Of a stretch of DNA of 64,000 nt, positions 47,146 through 57,600 are shown piece by piece. The translations under genes were made by a program, and so were the position numbers. How positions within the stretch are numbered: position 1 is the stretch's first letter; every line of letters starts with the position of its first letter. The notes under the pieces are model-generated. The model did no database searches. It had not been told where the DNA came from and saw only the letters and a program-made list of their open reading frames with translations. The DNA is from Phytopythium helicoides (Eukaryota > Oomycota > Peronosporomycetes > Pythiales > Pythiaceae): contig JANFNE010000030.1 in assembly GCA_024867545.1 (NCBI GenBank), positions 310,001 to 374,000 on the forward strand, in the 5' to 3' direction.

Positions 47146-48827
47146 ATGTTTCAATGGCTCCAGTCGTGCTGCATCAAGAATCGGCCAGTGGCGTCAACTG
47201 ATGGGGCGAATGGTAAAAAGGCCTAAACTTCATGCTCCACTGCTGGATCCAGAGGCTTGGTTTCTGACGGAGGCCGAGATGGCCTACTGCTCGAGAAGGC
47301 ATTTCTCGACCTGACCTCGCACTCTATTCTACTGGCAACCGTGTCACTTTGTATGCGGCATCAGAGCCTTACTTCACCTGAAGCAGGCCGAAGCCTTTCG
47401 CACAGTGGGCGAACACGATCGACTCTACCTCACAGGTTGGAGTGTCGATAACGTTCCTTTCACGCCACTCCAGGATGCAAAAAGCGGCAGTCATCATTCT
47501 CGTTTCGAAGATTTGGTGGCAGGAGCGGTTTCTCGTGGCGCCGATGTCCGCATGCTTCTGTGGACTAATGTGCTTGAAAAGAAGCAGAATATTGCCATGC
47601 GGGACTTTGTCAACGCACTGCGTCCGCCTGTAGCCTCACGCTGGCCCTGCTCGTTTCGTCTTTGACGATCGACTGCCGCATGCGAACGTCGTCTCATCAT
47701 CAAAAGTCACTCGTAGTTCGCCGAGGCAGTGAGCTGGTAGCGTATCTTGGCGGCGTCGACCTCACCAACGACCGCTGGGACACAACGGCTCACGACCAAG
47801 CTGTGCTGCGTGAGACTGCCGGGATCAAGAAGGATTACGATGGCTGGCTGGATGCACACTGTAAGCTCGAAGGACCTGCGGCACTCGACGTCGCTGGCAA
47901 CTTCATCGCTCGCTGGAATGGTCGACCAAAGCCCGGAACGAACGAGGACCTTTTGGACGTGGTTCTCCGCTTCACGAACCCCGACTACGGTACTCTCCCA
48001 GCAATTGACCAGCCATATCCTGGCGAAGAAGAACCAGTCTCTCCAAATCAACAGATCCATTGGTGGACATGCTGTCCAAGTGCTTCGTACATTTAGTCCC
48101 GAAAAGGGCAACGAGCTGTACCCGGACTTTGCTCCGCGAGGCGAGCAGTCGATCTTCCACGCGCGCATCAAGGCCATTCGCAATGCGCGCAACTACATTT
48201 TCGTCGAGGACCAGTATTTCATCCTAGTTCCAGAGCTCCTCGATGAACTTTTGAAAGTGCTGCCTCGGCTCCAGCGTCTGATTGTGGTTGTGAACCGAAC
48301 TACACAGCCGGCACTGACGGGCTATGCTAAGTATAAGTTCGAGATGGTCGAGCCGCTGCTGCGTGCTTTTCCGGACAAGTTCAGGCTTTACACGACTCGC
48401 AAAGACCGAGAGCTGTACATCCACACCAAGATTGTGATCGTCGATGACGTGTACGTGACAATCGGGTCGGCAAACTGGAACCGCCGCAGCATGACGAGCG
48501 ACTCGGAGATCGCGTGCAGTGTCCTGGACACTGATCACGTCACCTCGCCCGATGGGATTACAGTCAACAAAGCTGGTGCGCGACTTCCGCGTCGACAAGT
48601 TTGCCGAGGCGACGGCTCTGCCTCGCGAAAAGCTGTCAGCCATGCCGCTGCTGGCCTGCCTGTGACGCTCTGGACGCCGCCGGCTCGAGACACAAGCCCC
48701 GCCACGAAGGCGATCATCGAGCCGTACGACATCGGAGAGGAAAAGGCGAGACTTTTGTTGGTGCCGGACGCGGTGCGCGAAGGTTGTAGACCCGGACGCC
48801 GACCCTGATGCTCCTGCACAGCTCTGA
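47146..48827 (+). CDS. Phospholipase D-like protein with two HKD motifs, several frameshifts
   Basis: PLD superfamily enzyme hydrolysing phosphodiester bonds of phospholipids. The best start is MFQWLQSCCIKNRPVASTDG at 47146. The first catalytic motif is HHQKSLVV, then GGVDLTNDRWD (about 47690-47790). The second is IHTKIVIVDDVYVTIGSANW followed by RRSMTSDSE (about 48420-48510). Between them lies an FVEDQYFILVPE segment. This two-HKD layout without C2 or PX/PH domains resembles the small PLD-like families of oomycetes. Frames shift near 47214 (A-run), 47285, 47357 (CC for CCC), 47650, 47690, 48055, 48575 and 48665, always resuming family-like sequence. The C-terminus is likely PDADPDAPAQL, ending at 48827. 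A signal peptide is not visible. Confidence 0.75.
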
Positions 48828-49090
48828 TCGCCACGTCAGTGACGTTCCCCCACTTCAACTTGCTTTGCTGGTGTGGGTCACATCATGATTATTCAATACA
48901 AAACCTTATATATTACGTCCTTGGTACCGTGGACGCAATCAGCGCCACGTCGTGCGCGTCAGCGTCCGTTGCGCCGCTCAATGCGCATTCAGCGGCCCAA
49001 GCAGCGATGGGCTACGAGCTCATTTGGCAATTGGCCACGTCGCGAGCAGATCCCTCCAGCACCTCCAGCCTCTCGAGCCCTGTGACCGTC

Positions 49091-50282
49091 ATGGACAAGC
49101 TGACGGACCTCGCGAGCGGAGCGCTGGGCGGCCGCGTGCTGTTCGCGACCTGACGAGTGGTTCGCGCCCGCGCACCTGCTGCTGCAGCCCGAGGCGCCCT
49201 GTGTTCCTGCCCGACGAGTTCACCGAGTTCGGCAAGTGGATGGATGGGTGGGAGAACGCGCCGCAAGCGCATCCCGGGCCACGACTGGTGCGTCGTCCAG
49301 CTGGCGCTGCGCGGCACCATCGAGGCCGTGGAGATTGACACGGCCTTCTTCACGGGCAACAACGCGCCTCGCGCGTCCGTGCAAGCGGCGAGCTTCCCTG
49401 CGGACTTGAACGACCCAAAGACGCCAGCGGCGCTGCGACAGCTTGCTGCCAAGGCCACGGCGGAGCGCGCCATGGGTGTGGCTGCTAGTGACGAGGAGCT
49501 CAAGCTTGCCGAGCAGCTCAAATCCCACGAGTGGACCGAACTGGTGCCTGTGACGGAGCTCGGAGCAGGGGTACCCCGAGACACGCCGCAACATGTTTAC
49601 GATCCCCAAGGACAAGCGCGGCCCGTGGACACATCTGCGGCTCAATATGTTCCCGGATGGTGGCATTGCGCGCCTTCGCGTCTATGGATCGGTCGTCGTC
49701 GACTGGACGCGGATGCCGTCGAGCCAGCTCGTGGACCTTGTGAGCGTGGAGCACGGCGGCCAGGTCGTCGCGTTCAACGACGCTCACTACGGACACCCGA
49801 AGAACCTGCTGGGACCCGGTCGCAGCAAGATCATGGCCGATGGATGGGAGACGGCACGCAAGAAGACTCGCCCGGCCGTGCTCAAGGCCGATCCGAGTTC
49901 GGGACTCCTTGAAGTCCCCGGCAAGGACTGGGTGGTACTCAAGCTCGGTCATCTAGGAGAAATCCACAAGATCGAGGTGGATACGAACCACTTCAAGGGC
50001 AACTTCCCAGAGAGCTGCGTGGTCTACGGCACGCAGTTCTTTGGAACCGATAAGAGCGCTGTGACGGAGCTTGGTGGAGAGCTTGATGTCTCCAAGTGGA
50101 AAGTGATTCTTCCGCGAGTCAAGCTCTCGGCGCACAAGCAGCACTATTTTTCGATTAACGAAGGGACCGTCAAGGCAATTCCCCAAGGCGTCAACTACGT
50201 GCGTCTGGAGATGTTTCCCGATGGCGGTATCAGCCGTCTACGGTTGCTCGGATACAAGAAGGAGACGTCTGGGCGTTTGTAG
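49091..50282 (+). CDS. Allantoicase, four single-base insertions in the N-terminal half
   Basis: Hydrolyses allantoate to ureidoglycolate and urea in purine degradation. The protein has two allantoicase domains in tandem. Domain 1 has [12 protein letters not shown] then [19 protein letters not shown] and [20 protein letters not shown]. Domain 2 has [34 protein letters not shown] and [11 protein letters not shown], ending with [15 protein letters not shown]. The preferred start [20 protein letters not shown] is at 49091. The frame breaks at about 49152, 49199, 49257 and 49570, each fitting one extra base. Removing four bases gives exactly 395 residues. Domain 2 is intact. Whether these are errors or decay is open; the regular restoration and clean domain 2 favour errors. 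Confidence 0.85.
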
Positions 50283-50319
50283 ACAAGTGATATTCATATA
50301 GAGCTACTTCCTTCTATTC

Positions 50320-51803
50320 CTACGGATCGACTTCAAAGCGCATTACATCAATGGAGCCGTTGTAGCTGCCTGTCATCAGAATCGTTTCATCATTCCTTGT
50401 GGCGAACTGGTTGAACTCGGCGCAGATGACAGGAGTCTGTGAGCTATCCAGTTTTATCGACTGGAAAATGCTTGATGTTTTGTCTTCGTATAAAACGAGT
50501 CGGCCTGTAGTGTCCCCCGTTGCAAAGAGCTCTCCATCTTCGCTAAAGCTGCACTGAATAGGATACCCAGCAACTTGATGCCCACCAGAGTAGCACAGGT
50601 ACCTGCTGCTATTGATCGGCTTTTTGCCATGGCTTTTCTGCTGCTTGACGCATTTGAAAGGAGGATTTGAAGAAAAGAGATCAGCTCTGTTTGAGGAGCT
50701 TTGAGCAACGAATTGTGCTCTCGTTGGATGACGACGCAGGCACGGGAAAGCACGCATTTCGGTGTCCAAGCGATCGTAAAGTAGCAATGATGAGCGAAAG
50801 TCCCATACAAGCAGCGACTGGTTGCTGGCGTCACGAGTCGTGATGTTAGCACTCGTCACCAGATGCATGTTCTCAGTGTCTGAATTCGATCCTGGAAGAA
50901 AAAGCAGATCGAGGACCTCTCCAAAACCCCGACCAAAGTTGAGCGCTGGTCGAGTGCCGGGCTCACGAAGGTCAAAAGCGAGTACCCCTGCCGCGGCTTG
51001 TACCAATCACAAACACATTATCAGTCCGACGGGTGGATACTTACAGCAGTCACAGCCTCGGTTGAGCTCGTTGACGCGCGATGGAGTTTGGTGTTCCTTG
51101 ACTCGCACGGAAAGGAAAACTCTCGTTTGACGTGTCCAGTCTCAACATCTGAGAGTACCGCACGGTCGTCGTAGCCACCGGAGAGCACACTTCGTCCATC
51201 CAGCATCCACTTTGCGCTTTTCACACCTAGCGACGAGTTGTGAACCATTAGAACCCGGCGGCTTTTGCTCTCAGCGGCGTTCCACACTCGCACCGACGCA
51301 TCCATAGACGCCGAGAGCACGAGCGATGGATAGCGTGCGTTCCATTGAATTGAGCTGATGGCTCTTGTATGTTCCAGAAGACGGACAGATCGCTCTAGAC
51401 GACGGAGTGAGCCGTTATCTCGACGTGACGGGGTTCGCGACGCTTTTTCATGGGCTTCTTGAACTCCGTCAAACAGCGGTAGGCTGGTGCTCTCCGGTGT
51501 CGTTATCAGTGCCAAATTATCACTAGCAGTGACACCATCGCCTCCTCGACGTCGACGCTTGGGTTTGTAGGCTCGCTCGTCCTTCTCGTCAGCCAAAACG
51601 CCTCCATCCAGAGATCGTCGCGAGCCTTTTCGGTTTGTTGGAGCCAATGACGTCTCAATCACCACAACGGGAACGTTCGCCGTCGAGCGGAAGGTAGCAG
51701 CGCGGTATCCAGGCGGTCGGTCGCCAGTCAACAATATGCGGGCGTCCTCTTCCTCGTCTGAAGCCGAGGAGGTCGACGCGTAGTGCTGGCGGATGCTGTG
51801 CAT
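50320..51803 (-). CDS. WD40-repeat protein resembling WDR25
   Basis: Two exons (minus) from 51803 to about 51045 and from about 50987 to 50320. The N-terminus is disordered and basic with a likely nuclear signal (AYKPKRRRRGGDG). WD40 blades follow: HTRAISSIQWNARYPSLVLS with ASMDASVRVWNA, then KWMLDGRSVLSGGYDD. After the intron come VLAFDLREPG, LLVWDFRSSLLLYD, CSFSEDGELFATGDTTGRLV and GSYNGSIDVMRFEVDP at the end. The layout and the DASVRVWN/GGYDD blades resemble WDR25 and the splicing factor PRP17, to which it is related. The function is unknown. The intron junction is out of phase by one base in my reading, so a GGGG/GGG error at 50985 or another acceptor is possible. Confidence 0.7.
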
Positions 51804-51997
51804 GGTGCTCCTGTCGAGCGTCAACCAGGTCAGGCGGTCGACCAGATCACCATTTCCCCTTTTCATCCAATCGCATCTCGTAAGTCTCCGCATTGAAGCT
51901 GGTTCTACCCAATCGCATCGCTTCAAGTCACGTTTGACAGCAACATCCAACGTCAGTCGCGGAATTCCTGGGAAGCAAGCACCCGAGGCAGACGAGC

Positions 51998-52316
51998 ATG
52001 GCGGACGGCCGACTGGATGCACCAAGCGCTGCATGGCAACCGCAAGACGCTGTGGATGCGCGTGAAGGAGGACCCGCTGGTGCCGCTGGGCTGTGCGGCC
52101 ACGGCCGCGATCCTCTTCGGCGGACTCGTGACCTTCTACCGCGGTCAGTCCAAGCTCGGCAACGTCTTCATGCAGGCGCGTGTGGTGGCGCAGGGCGCGA
52201 CACTGGCGGCGCTGGCCTTCGGCGCCACCACCATGGGTCTGGGCGACCGCAAGAACCGCGCTCCAGTCAAGAGTTTTGAGGAGCGTATGGACATCAAGCT
52301 GAGCGACGACAAGTGA
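51998..52316 (+). CDS. HIG1-domain mitochondrial protein (Rcf1/HIGD type)
   Basis: Small inner-membrane protein associated with respiratory complex III/IV supercomplexes. The core is MRVKEDPLVPLGCAATAAIL, FGGLVTFYRGQSKLGNVFMQ and ARVVAQGATLAALAFGA: two membrane helices with the HIG1 signature (Gln/Arg-rich loop QARVVAQG). The C-terminus is charged (FEERMDIKLSDDK). The clean frame starts at 52017 (MHQALHGNRK, 99 residues). However, the ATG at 51998 begins MADG in another frame. Removing one C near 52009 would fuse it to DWMHQALHG, giving a more typical N-terminus. I list the gene from 51998 for that reason; 52017 is the conservative start. Confidence 0.85.
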
Positions 52317-52513
52317 GCGAGGTTCGCGAGCAGCGAGGATAATGATAATGACACCGGCCCGCAATCGGGTCTGATGATGCTGAGACTGTGAGTGAGTGAG
52401 TGAATGAACCACCGGTACTGACCTCGTCACTGCGCCACCGGTAGGCGTCCATCCAACAGACGCGACCCCGATCCGGACCGACTGGTCGCCAAGATCTGCT
52501 TCTGCGAGGCGAG

Positions 52514-54952
52514 ATGAACGGATACCTGCTGACCAAGTGCCGGTCGGAGCAACAGCTACTCAATGACCTTGCCAAGCTTGTAGCATCAGCACGCGGAGGT
52601 GGGCTGGGTGGAGGTGATGCAGCGTCGAAAAAGACCATGGAGCTATTGCGGGACTTGTCCGTCGTGTACGTGTCCCCCGCCGAGCCACTAGTGGTCCCGC
52701 ACTCGGTTGTGAAAGATCTGAGCACGCTGCTGGCAGTGCTGAAGGACAAGAAAGAGGATCTACGCGCAGCGCGGCTAGTGCTGTGCATTTTGATGAGACT
52801 CATTGAGCAATTCGAGCGCCGGTATGTGCAGATCTCGAACCACGTTAATGCTCCACGGACGCAGAGCTTTGAGCTGAGTGTGTCCGTCATGATGAGTTTA
52901 CACAAGTCGCTTGAGGCGACAGAGCTTGGTCATGCAAGCATACCACGCCAATGCGCAGCACTTCGGGTCTTCGCGCTGCTTTGCCGTACATTTAATGGGA
53001 AGAGTGATGTGCTTCTGGGCAGGACAAAGACTGTTTTGATGCAGACCCCAGTGTTTGTGCTACTACTGCCGCTCGCGGCTGGAGGCAAAGCGCTCTCTCC
53101 TGCAGACAAGAAGCAACTGACAACCACGACGGGCAAGAAGGACTTTCCCGGGTTGTTGGCATCATTGGGTGCAGCTATGCACGCGATGCGATTTTACATT
53201 CCGGTCTCGGTAATTGCAGGAGATTCCTCGAGCCAAAAGATTGTAGACGCTTTGGTACAGGTTGCGTTCCTTCCCAGCTGCGCTGCCTCTCGCCACGCAG
53301 CAGCAACCCTGCTGTCATTGTTTATGTCCTGTCTACCAGACAATCAAGGCGCGAAAATGGTCATCCAAGCTCTCGAAGGTTTTGTTAGCAGATTCCGTGG
53401 AGCGTCGTTGAAGTATGTGGGCGATTCGCTTGCTACTGTCTACTTGTTGCGTCTATGTGGTCACATCAGCCGTCTCCAAGTATCGGATTCCACATGTAGC
53501 GCAGTGACAGGAAATAATGCGATAGCAACCCCTACGACGGACACATTCGAGCTGCTCGACTTCTCTGGCGTCTCCAACTCTCCAAAGCGTGCGCATGCTC
53601 CACCATCACCTATCTCAAAACCGCTCAATGGTGTTACTGTGAATGGCGCACTGGCTGACCGGTTGCACGACTGGATCATTGATCTTGTGAAGGGTAACAC
53701 TGATGCTTCTACTCGCACGATTGTGATGACTGCTATTGAAGAGGCCGTGACTGAATCGTCCAAACTATCCGTGACTGTTTTCGACAATGTGTCCACGACG
53801 CTGTTGAAGATGTTTCGCGAGCCAAGCACTGCAGGTAACGCGCCATTGCTCCATCGACTATGTCGCATGACCCAGTTTGCAGCAGAAGGCTATGATCGTG
53901 CGGTTGCTACCCAGCAGCAAACGCCACCTACGTCACCCCTTGATCGTGTGGCCGAGTCTATTGCCGAGCTGGTAACTCACGGCAATGCGTTCGTCGCATG
54001 CGAAGCTATTCGAGCACAGATCTGGCTCTTATCGCGTCACCAGACTGATCCAGAAGTGGAGAGTGCATGGAAGTCACTAGTGTCTCGCCTTGTAGCACTC
54101 CCTGTCGACAGAATTCTACCCGAGTCACGTCACGCTCTTGCTGAAGCTCTCTTCCGTCGAGCGATGGTTGGCGCAGCCTCCAGTGGAATTGATGTCGCAA
54201 TGCTTGGGCACTGCCTCACAGTCACAATTCGATGGGTGCTATCGCGACCGTGCGAGTGGCATGCCGCTATGCTAGATGCAGGGTGGCATACCGCACTTCA
54301 GAGTCGCCGCGAACCGCAAACAGTAACTGATGCGCGCCGACAACAGGTCCTTGAGTCGATCTGCTCAGTCTTAGATGCTCAACATGCTTCAAGGGAGCTG
54401 CGACCAACACTGCACCTTGTGCAGCAAAGCGCACTTGTTTTCCTCTGCCATCCAAAAGTCATCTCGCGACTAATTCCTTCGTCAATTGGTGGCGCAGATA
54501 CTGCGAGATCGACTCTCTTCATCACATTATCAAAGCACATGATGCTCGCGCCGTTCGTGTCTCGTCGTCTTGCGGTTCAAGCGCTTGGTCAGCTCTACCG
54601 CGAGCTCAGGACAGCGCGAGAAGGACATGCCTTGAGCGAACAGATTGGGGCACTATTCAGCTTCCTCCAAAAGGACCCAACGATTTCAGATCAGCTTGAT
54701 GGTTTAAACGACTGCTCTCAAGTTGTAAGGACAAAGATCCACTCCCTTCGCGCTCAGCAGACGCTCGGAATACGAGATCTATTGAGCACCGAGCTACGCA
54801 AGCCGATGGTACCACAGACAGGTGGACTACTGAGCGCTGGTTCAGGTTTTCAAGGCAACTCCACGGGGATTCCGGTTGCCCCAGTCGCAATGTCGAATGC
54901 AAACTCTGTCGCGCCACCACCAATCTCGACCGGGTTTGACGGGCTCTTTTAG
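52514..54952 (+). CDS. Uncharacterised 812-residue alpha-solenoid protein
   Basis: An intact single exon from MNGYLLTKCRSEQQLLNDLA to the end FDGLF. It is Leu/Ala-rich, with repeated amphipathic helix pairs of about 40 residues (for example LSTLLAVLKDKKEDLRAARL, AATLLSLFMSCLPDNQGAKM, LGHCLTVTIRWVLSRPCEWH), suggesting HEAT/ARM-like repeats. The last 45 residues are a flexible Gly/Pro/Ser/Asn stretch (APPPISTGFDGLF) that ends in an aromatic-acidic peptide, a type often used for adaptor or clathrin-coat binding. That would suit a coat or adaptor subunit, but I cannot assign one. There is no signal peptide or membrane helix. The starts of the HIG1 gene and this one are 516 bases apart, on the same strand. 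Confidence 0.75.
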   Translation: MNGYLLTKCRSEQQLLNDLAKLVASARGGGLGGGDAASKKTMELLRDLSVVYVSPAEPLVVPHSVVKDLSTLLAVLKDKKEDLRAARLVLCILMRLIEQFERRYVQISNHVNAPRTQSFELSVSVMMSLHKSLEATELGHASIPRQCAALRVFALLCRTFNGKSDVLLGRTKTVLMQTPVFVLLLPLAAGGKALSPADKKQLTTTTGKKDFPGLLASLGAAMHAMRFYIPVSVIAGDSSSQKIVDALVQVAFLPSCAASRHAAATLLSLFMSCLPDNQGAKMVIQALEGFVSRFRGASLKYVGDSLATVYLLRLCGHISRLQVSDSTCSAVTGNNAIATPTTDTFELLDFSGVSNSPKRAHAPPSPISKPLNGVTVNGALADRLHDWIIDLVKGNTDASTRTIVMTAIEEAVTESSKLSVTVFDNVSTTLLKMFREPSTAGNAPLLHRLCRMTQFAAEGYDRAVATQQQTPPTSPLDRVAESIAELVTHGNAFVACEAIRAQIWLLSRHQTDPEVESAWKSLVSRLVALPVDRILPESRHALAEALFRRAMVGAASSGIDVAMLGHCLTVTIRWVLSRPCEWHAAMLDAGWHTALQSRREPQTVTDARRQQVLESICSVLDAQHASRELRPTLHLVQQSALVFLCHPKVISRLIPSSIGGADTARSTLFITLSKHMMLAPFVSRRLAVQALGQLYRELRTAREGHALSEQIGALFSFLQKDPTISDQLDGLNDCSQVVRTKIHSLRAQQTLGIRDLLSTELRKPMVPQTGGLLSAGSGFQGNSTGIPVAPVAMSNANSVAPPPISTGFDGLF

Positions 54953-55208
54953 CTCTTTTCCAGCAGTGTTCGCTCTAGTGTAGAGTTGCCGTCATCAACT
55001 CTGCTGAAGCATGAAAAATGGACTATATCTTGTCTCCTTGTGTTGCTGTTGTTGCTCTTTGCTTGCAGCCGCGCTGCCAAAATGTCATGAAATTGAATGC
55101 ATTTGCAGGCCACCAAGTTTCCCTGACTTGGGTACACAAATCATTCATTGGTTGGAAACGCTAACCTTCTTCTTCGGCTATCAAAACAAAGGCTGTGCGC
55201 GCACGGTC

Positions 55209-57299
55209 CTACTTGAACGTGTTGAAGTCGCGCACTTCATTGACGATCTCAAGAGCGCGCTGCAGCAGCGTTCGCATCTCGTAGCAGTTCGATCGACGAG
55301 CTGCAATATCGCCCGTCTCAGCCAGCAGCTCGTTGAGCTTATCTTCGCGGTACAGTGAAGACACGAGCTCGTTCTGAATATTCTCCTTCGAGTGCGACAC
55401 CATGAAGCACATAATGGCCTTTGGCACAAGGTCCAAGAAGTTCTTTCGCACGATATCGAAGTACGACGCGAGCAAACTCTTGATAATTTCAGTCTCGATG
55501 CGCTCGCGATCCGTCGGCTCCTCTGCCTGGCGCATACTCACTGGCACCTGAGGCAATTTTACGACAGCAGCCTTGGAACTCGCAGGCTCCGAGTTCTTCT
55601 TCCGGCCGCCGAAGAACGACATGATGCCGTTACTCTCTTGCTTCTCTTCGACTTGCTGTGGGGCGATGGGCTTTGCCCCAGCATTCACACCGGCGCGGCG
55701 GGGGTCCTTCTCTATCATGTTGTTGACGGCCGGACCTGCCGCAGCCATGGACTCACGCTGCATCTTCTCCATCAGTTGTGCGACTGCGCGACTTCCGCCA
55801 ATAAAGTCCGGGTGGTTTGTGTTCACATACGACAGCTCGATCTGAATCAGGTTTTGGATCATAGACTGAGTCGGAACGAGCGATCCCTCGCAACATGCTG
55901 TTGACGACCTCGATCACACGGTCACGAAGCTCGGGAAAGCGTGACAGCTCGATCGTCTCGCACTGAGAAGTAACACGCTGGAGCTCATCAAACACGAGGT
56001 CCACGCACTGAAGTCCAGGCTGCTCGAGACGCTTGATCTGGCGCTTCGCCAGCAGCTCGAACGAAACTTCCGGACAAAAAGAGCTTGGCGCGGCCCGTTC
56101 GCATTTCGGATCGTGGTTCGAATGTCCTCGTCGCTGAGTCCATCAAAGGGATTCACCTCCTGCAGAGACTTTGAGAAAATATCGTTGAAGATGAAGTTGA
56201 TGCGAGCGCCTCCGTACAGCTCATTCATATCTTCACCGTTGTTTCGGCCGTCCAGCGAGTTAATGTAGTTCGCCGAAAAGTGAGACAGCAGGTTGAGCAA
56301 GCATCCACCCATCTCGGTCTTTGACATAGACTCGGTCGGGCTGCCCATTTCGCCCAATTCGTGGTCCAGATCAGACACCATGCTACTGATCTTCGACTTG
56401 ATGTCCGGCAGGCAGTCGCGAATGTGATGCATCAAGATCGTGTTGAGAGTCTTGGAAAGATACGCCGTGCCCATTCGCGACGCCATTCCGCGGTACGCTG
56501 GGTGATTCTTGAAGAAGTTCTGCTCCTTGGCGATGGATTCGCGAATCGACAAGCCCGAGTTGATGTCCGCCTGGCTGCGGTTCACGATGCCGACGAAGCC
56601 GCGCTTGAGCGGGATAATGCGGCCCTGCAGCATATCGAGCGCATCCGTGCCGTCGTCCATCAGGTCGAGCTTGGTGAGCACGCCGATCGTGCGCTGTCCA
56701 TCTGGGTCGACCTCGCGCGCCATCTTGAGCGCATCGCTGTTGGCGAGATCCGTATTGGCGGAAGTGACGGCGAGCACGATCGAGTTGGGGTTTCCGATGA
56801 ACTCCATGCACATATCCCGGATCTGCTCCTCGATGTTGACGGGCTGGTCCCCGACAGGCACCTTGGTGACGCCCGGCAGATCGACGAGCGTGAGGTTGAG
56901 CACGAAGGGCGAGTAGATCTTGAGGTTGATCGACTTGTTGGAGATGCCCTTGTTCTTGCCCGTGATGCGGTCCGTCTCGCGCTCGATCTCCTTGCGGATC
57001 TCGCCAAAGTCCGAGAACTTCTGCCCCGGCAGGTGCAGGAACTCGCCCCACTCATCAGGCTCGTCGGCGCCGTCCGAGATCGTGGCCGGGATGTTGTAGA
57101 GCTGCAGCACGAGCGGGCGCCGCGTGACGATGCCCGTGCCACGCGGGAGAAAGTCCTTGCCCACGACGTTCTCCAGCACGGACGACTTGCCGCTGCTCTG
57201 GCTGCCGATCACCACGATCTGCGGCAGGTTGATGGGCGACTGCCCGATGGCGCTGAACACGTCCTGCAGCTTGTTGATAATGGGGATCAGCTGCTCCAT
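55209..57299 (-). CDS. Dynamin-related GTPase (DRP1/Dnm1 type), two frameshifts
   Basis: Large GTPase that constricts mitochondria, peroxisomes or vesicles. It begins [15 protein letters not shown]. The G motifs are [13 protein letters not shown] (G1), [14 protein letters not shown] (G2), [13 protein letters not shown] (G3) and [11 protein letters not shown] (G4), with IVNRSQADI (G5). A middle domain follows ([20 protein letters not shown]), then a low-complexity insert, and the GED ([32 protein letters not shown]) near the C-terminus. No PH or proline-rich domain is present, as in DRP1. Frames shift near 56076 (CC for CCC) and 55893 (one extra base). Together they leave a 696-residue protein. 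No introns are needed. Confidence 0.93.
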
Positions 57300-57600
57300 G
57301 GTCGTCGTCGAGGCCTGGAAGGGGAGCCGGCGCCTTTCTCGAGGAGGGGAGAAGAAGAAATCAGCATGGAATTTCCAGCTCGCGGCAAGGCAACCCAGCG
57401 TCACGCCACGCATTCACAGAAATAGCCCGCTCGTTGACTAATGTTATCACTATTTACAAGCATGATCAATGCATAAAGACCGGCCGCACCCCTCCAGTAG
57501 GTTGGAAAAAATACAGATATAGTCATGGGTGGAGTATCCCTGACGTGGCCCACCTGAATTTTCCCTTGACTTGCGTTGGCGACCAGTCGAGCTGGGCAAC

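Noticed and set aside
55011..55358. Plus-strand frame beginning with a signal-peptide-like, Cys-rich stretch (MKNGLYLVSLCCCCCSLLA)
   Set aside because: Most of it overlaps the conserved GED of the dynamin gene on the opposite strand; the upstream 60 codons alone are weak and have no recognised domain.
56361..57425. 354-residue frame antisense to the dynamin GTPase domain
   Set aside because: Arises from codon bias of the conserved dynamin gene on the other strand.
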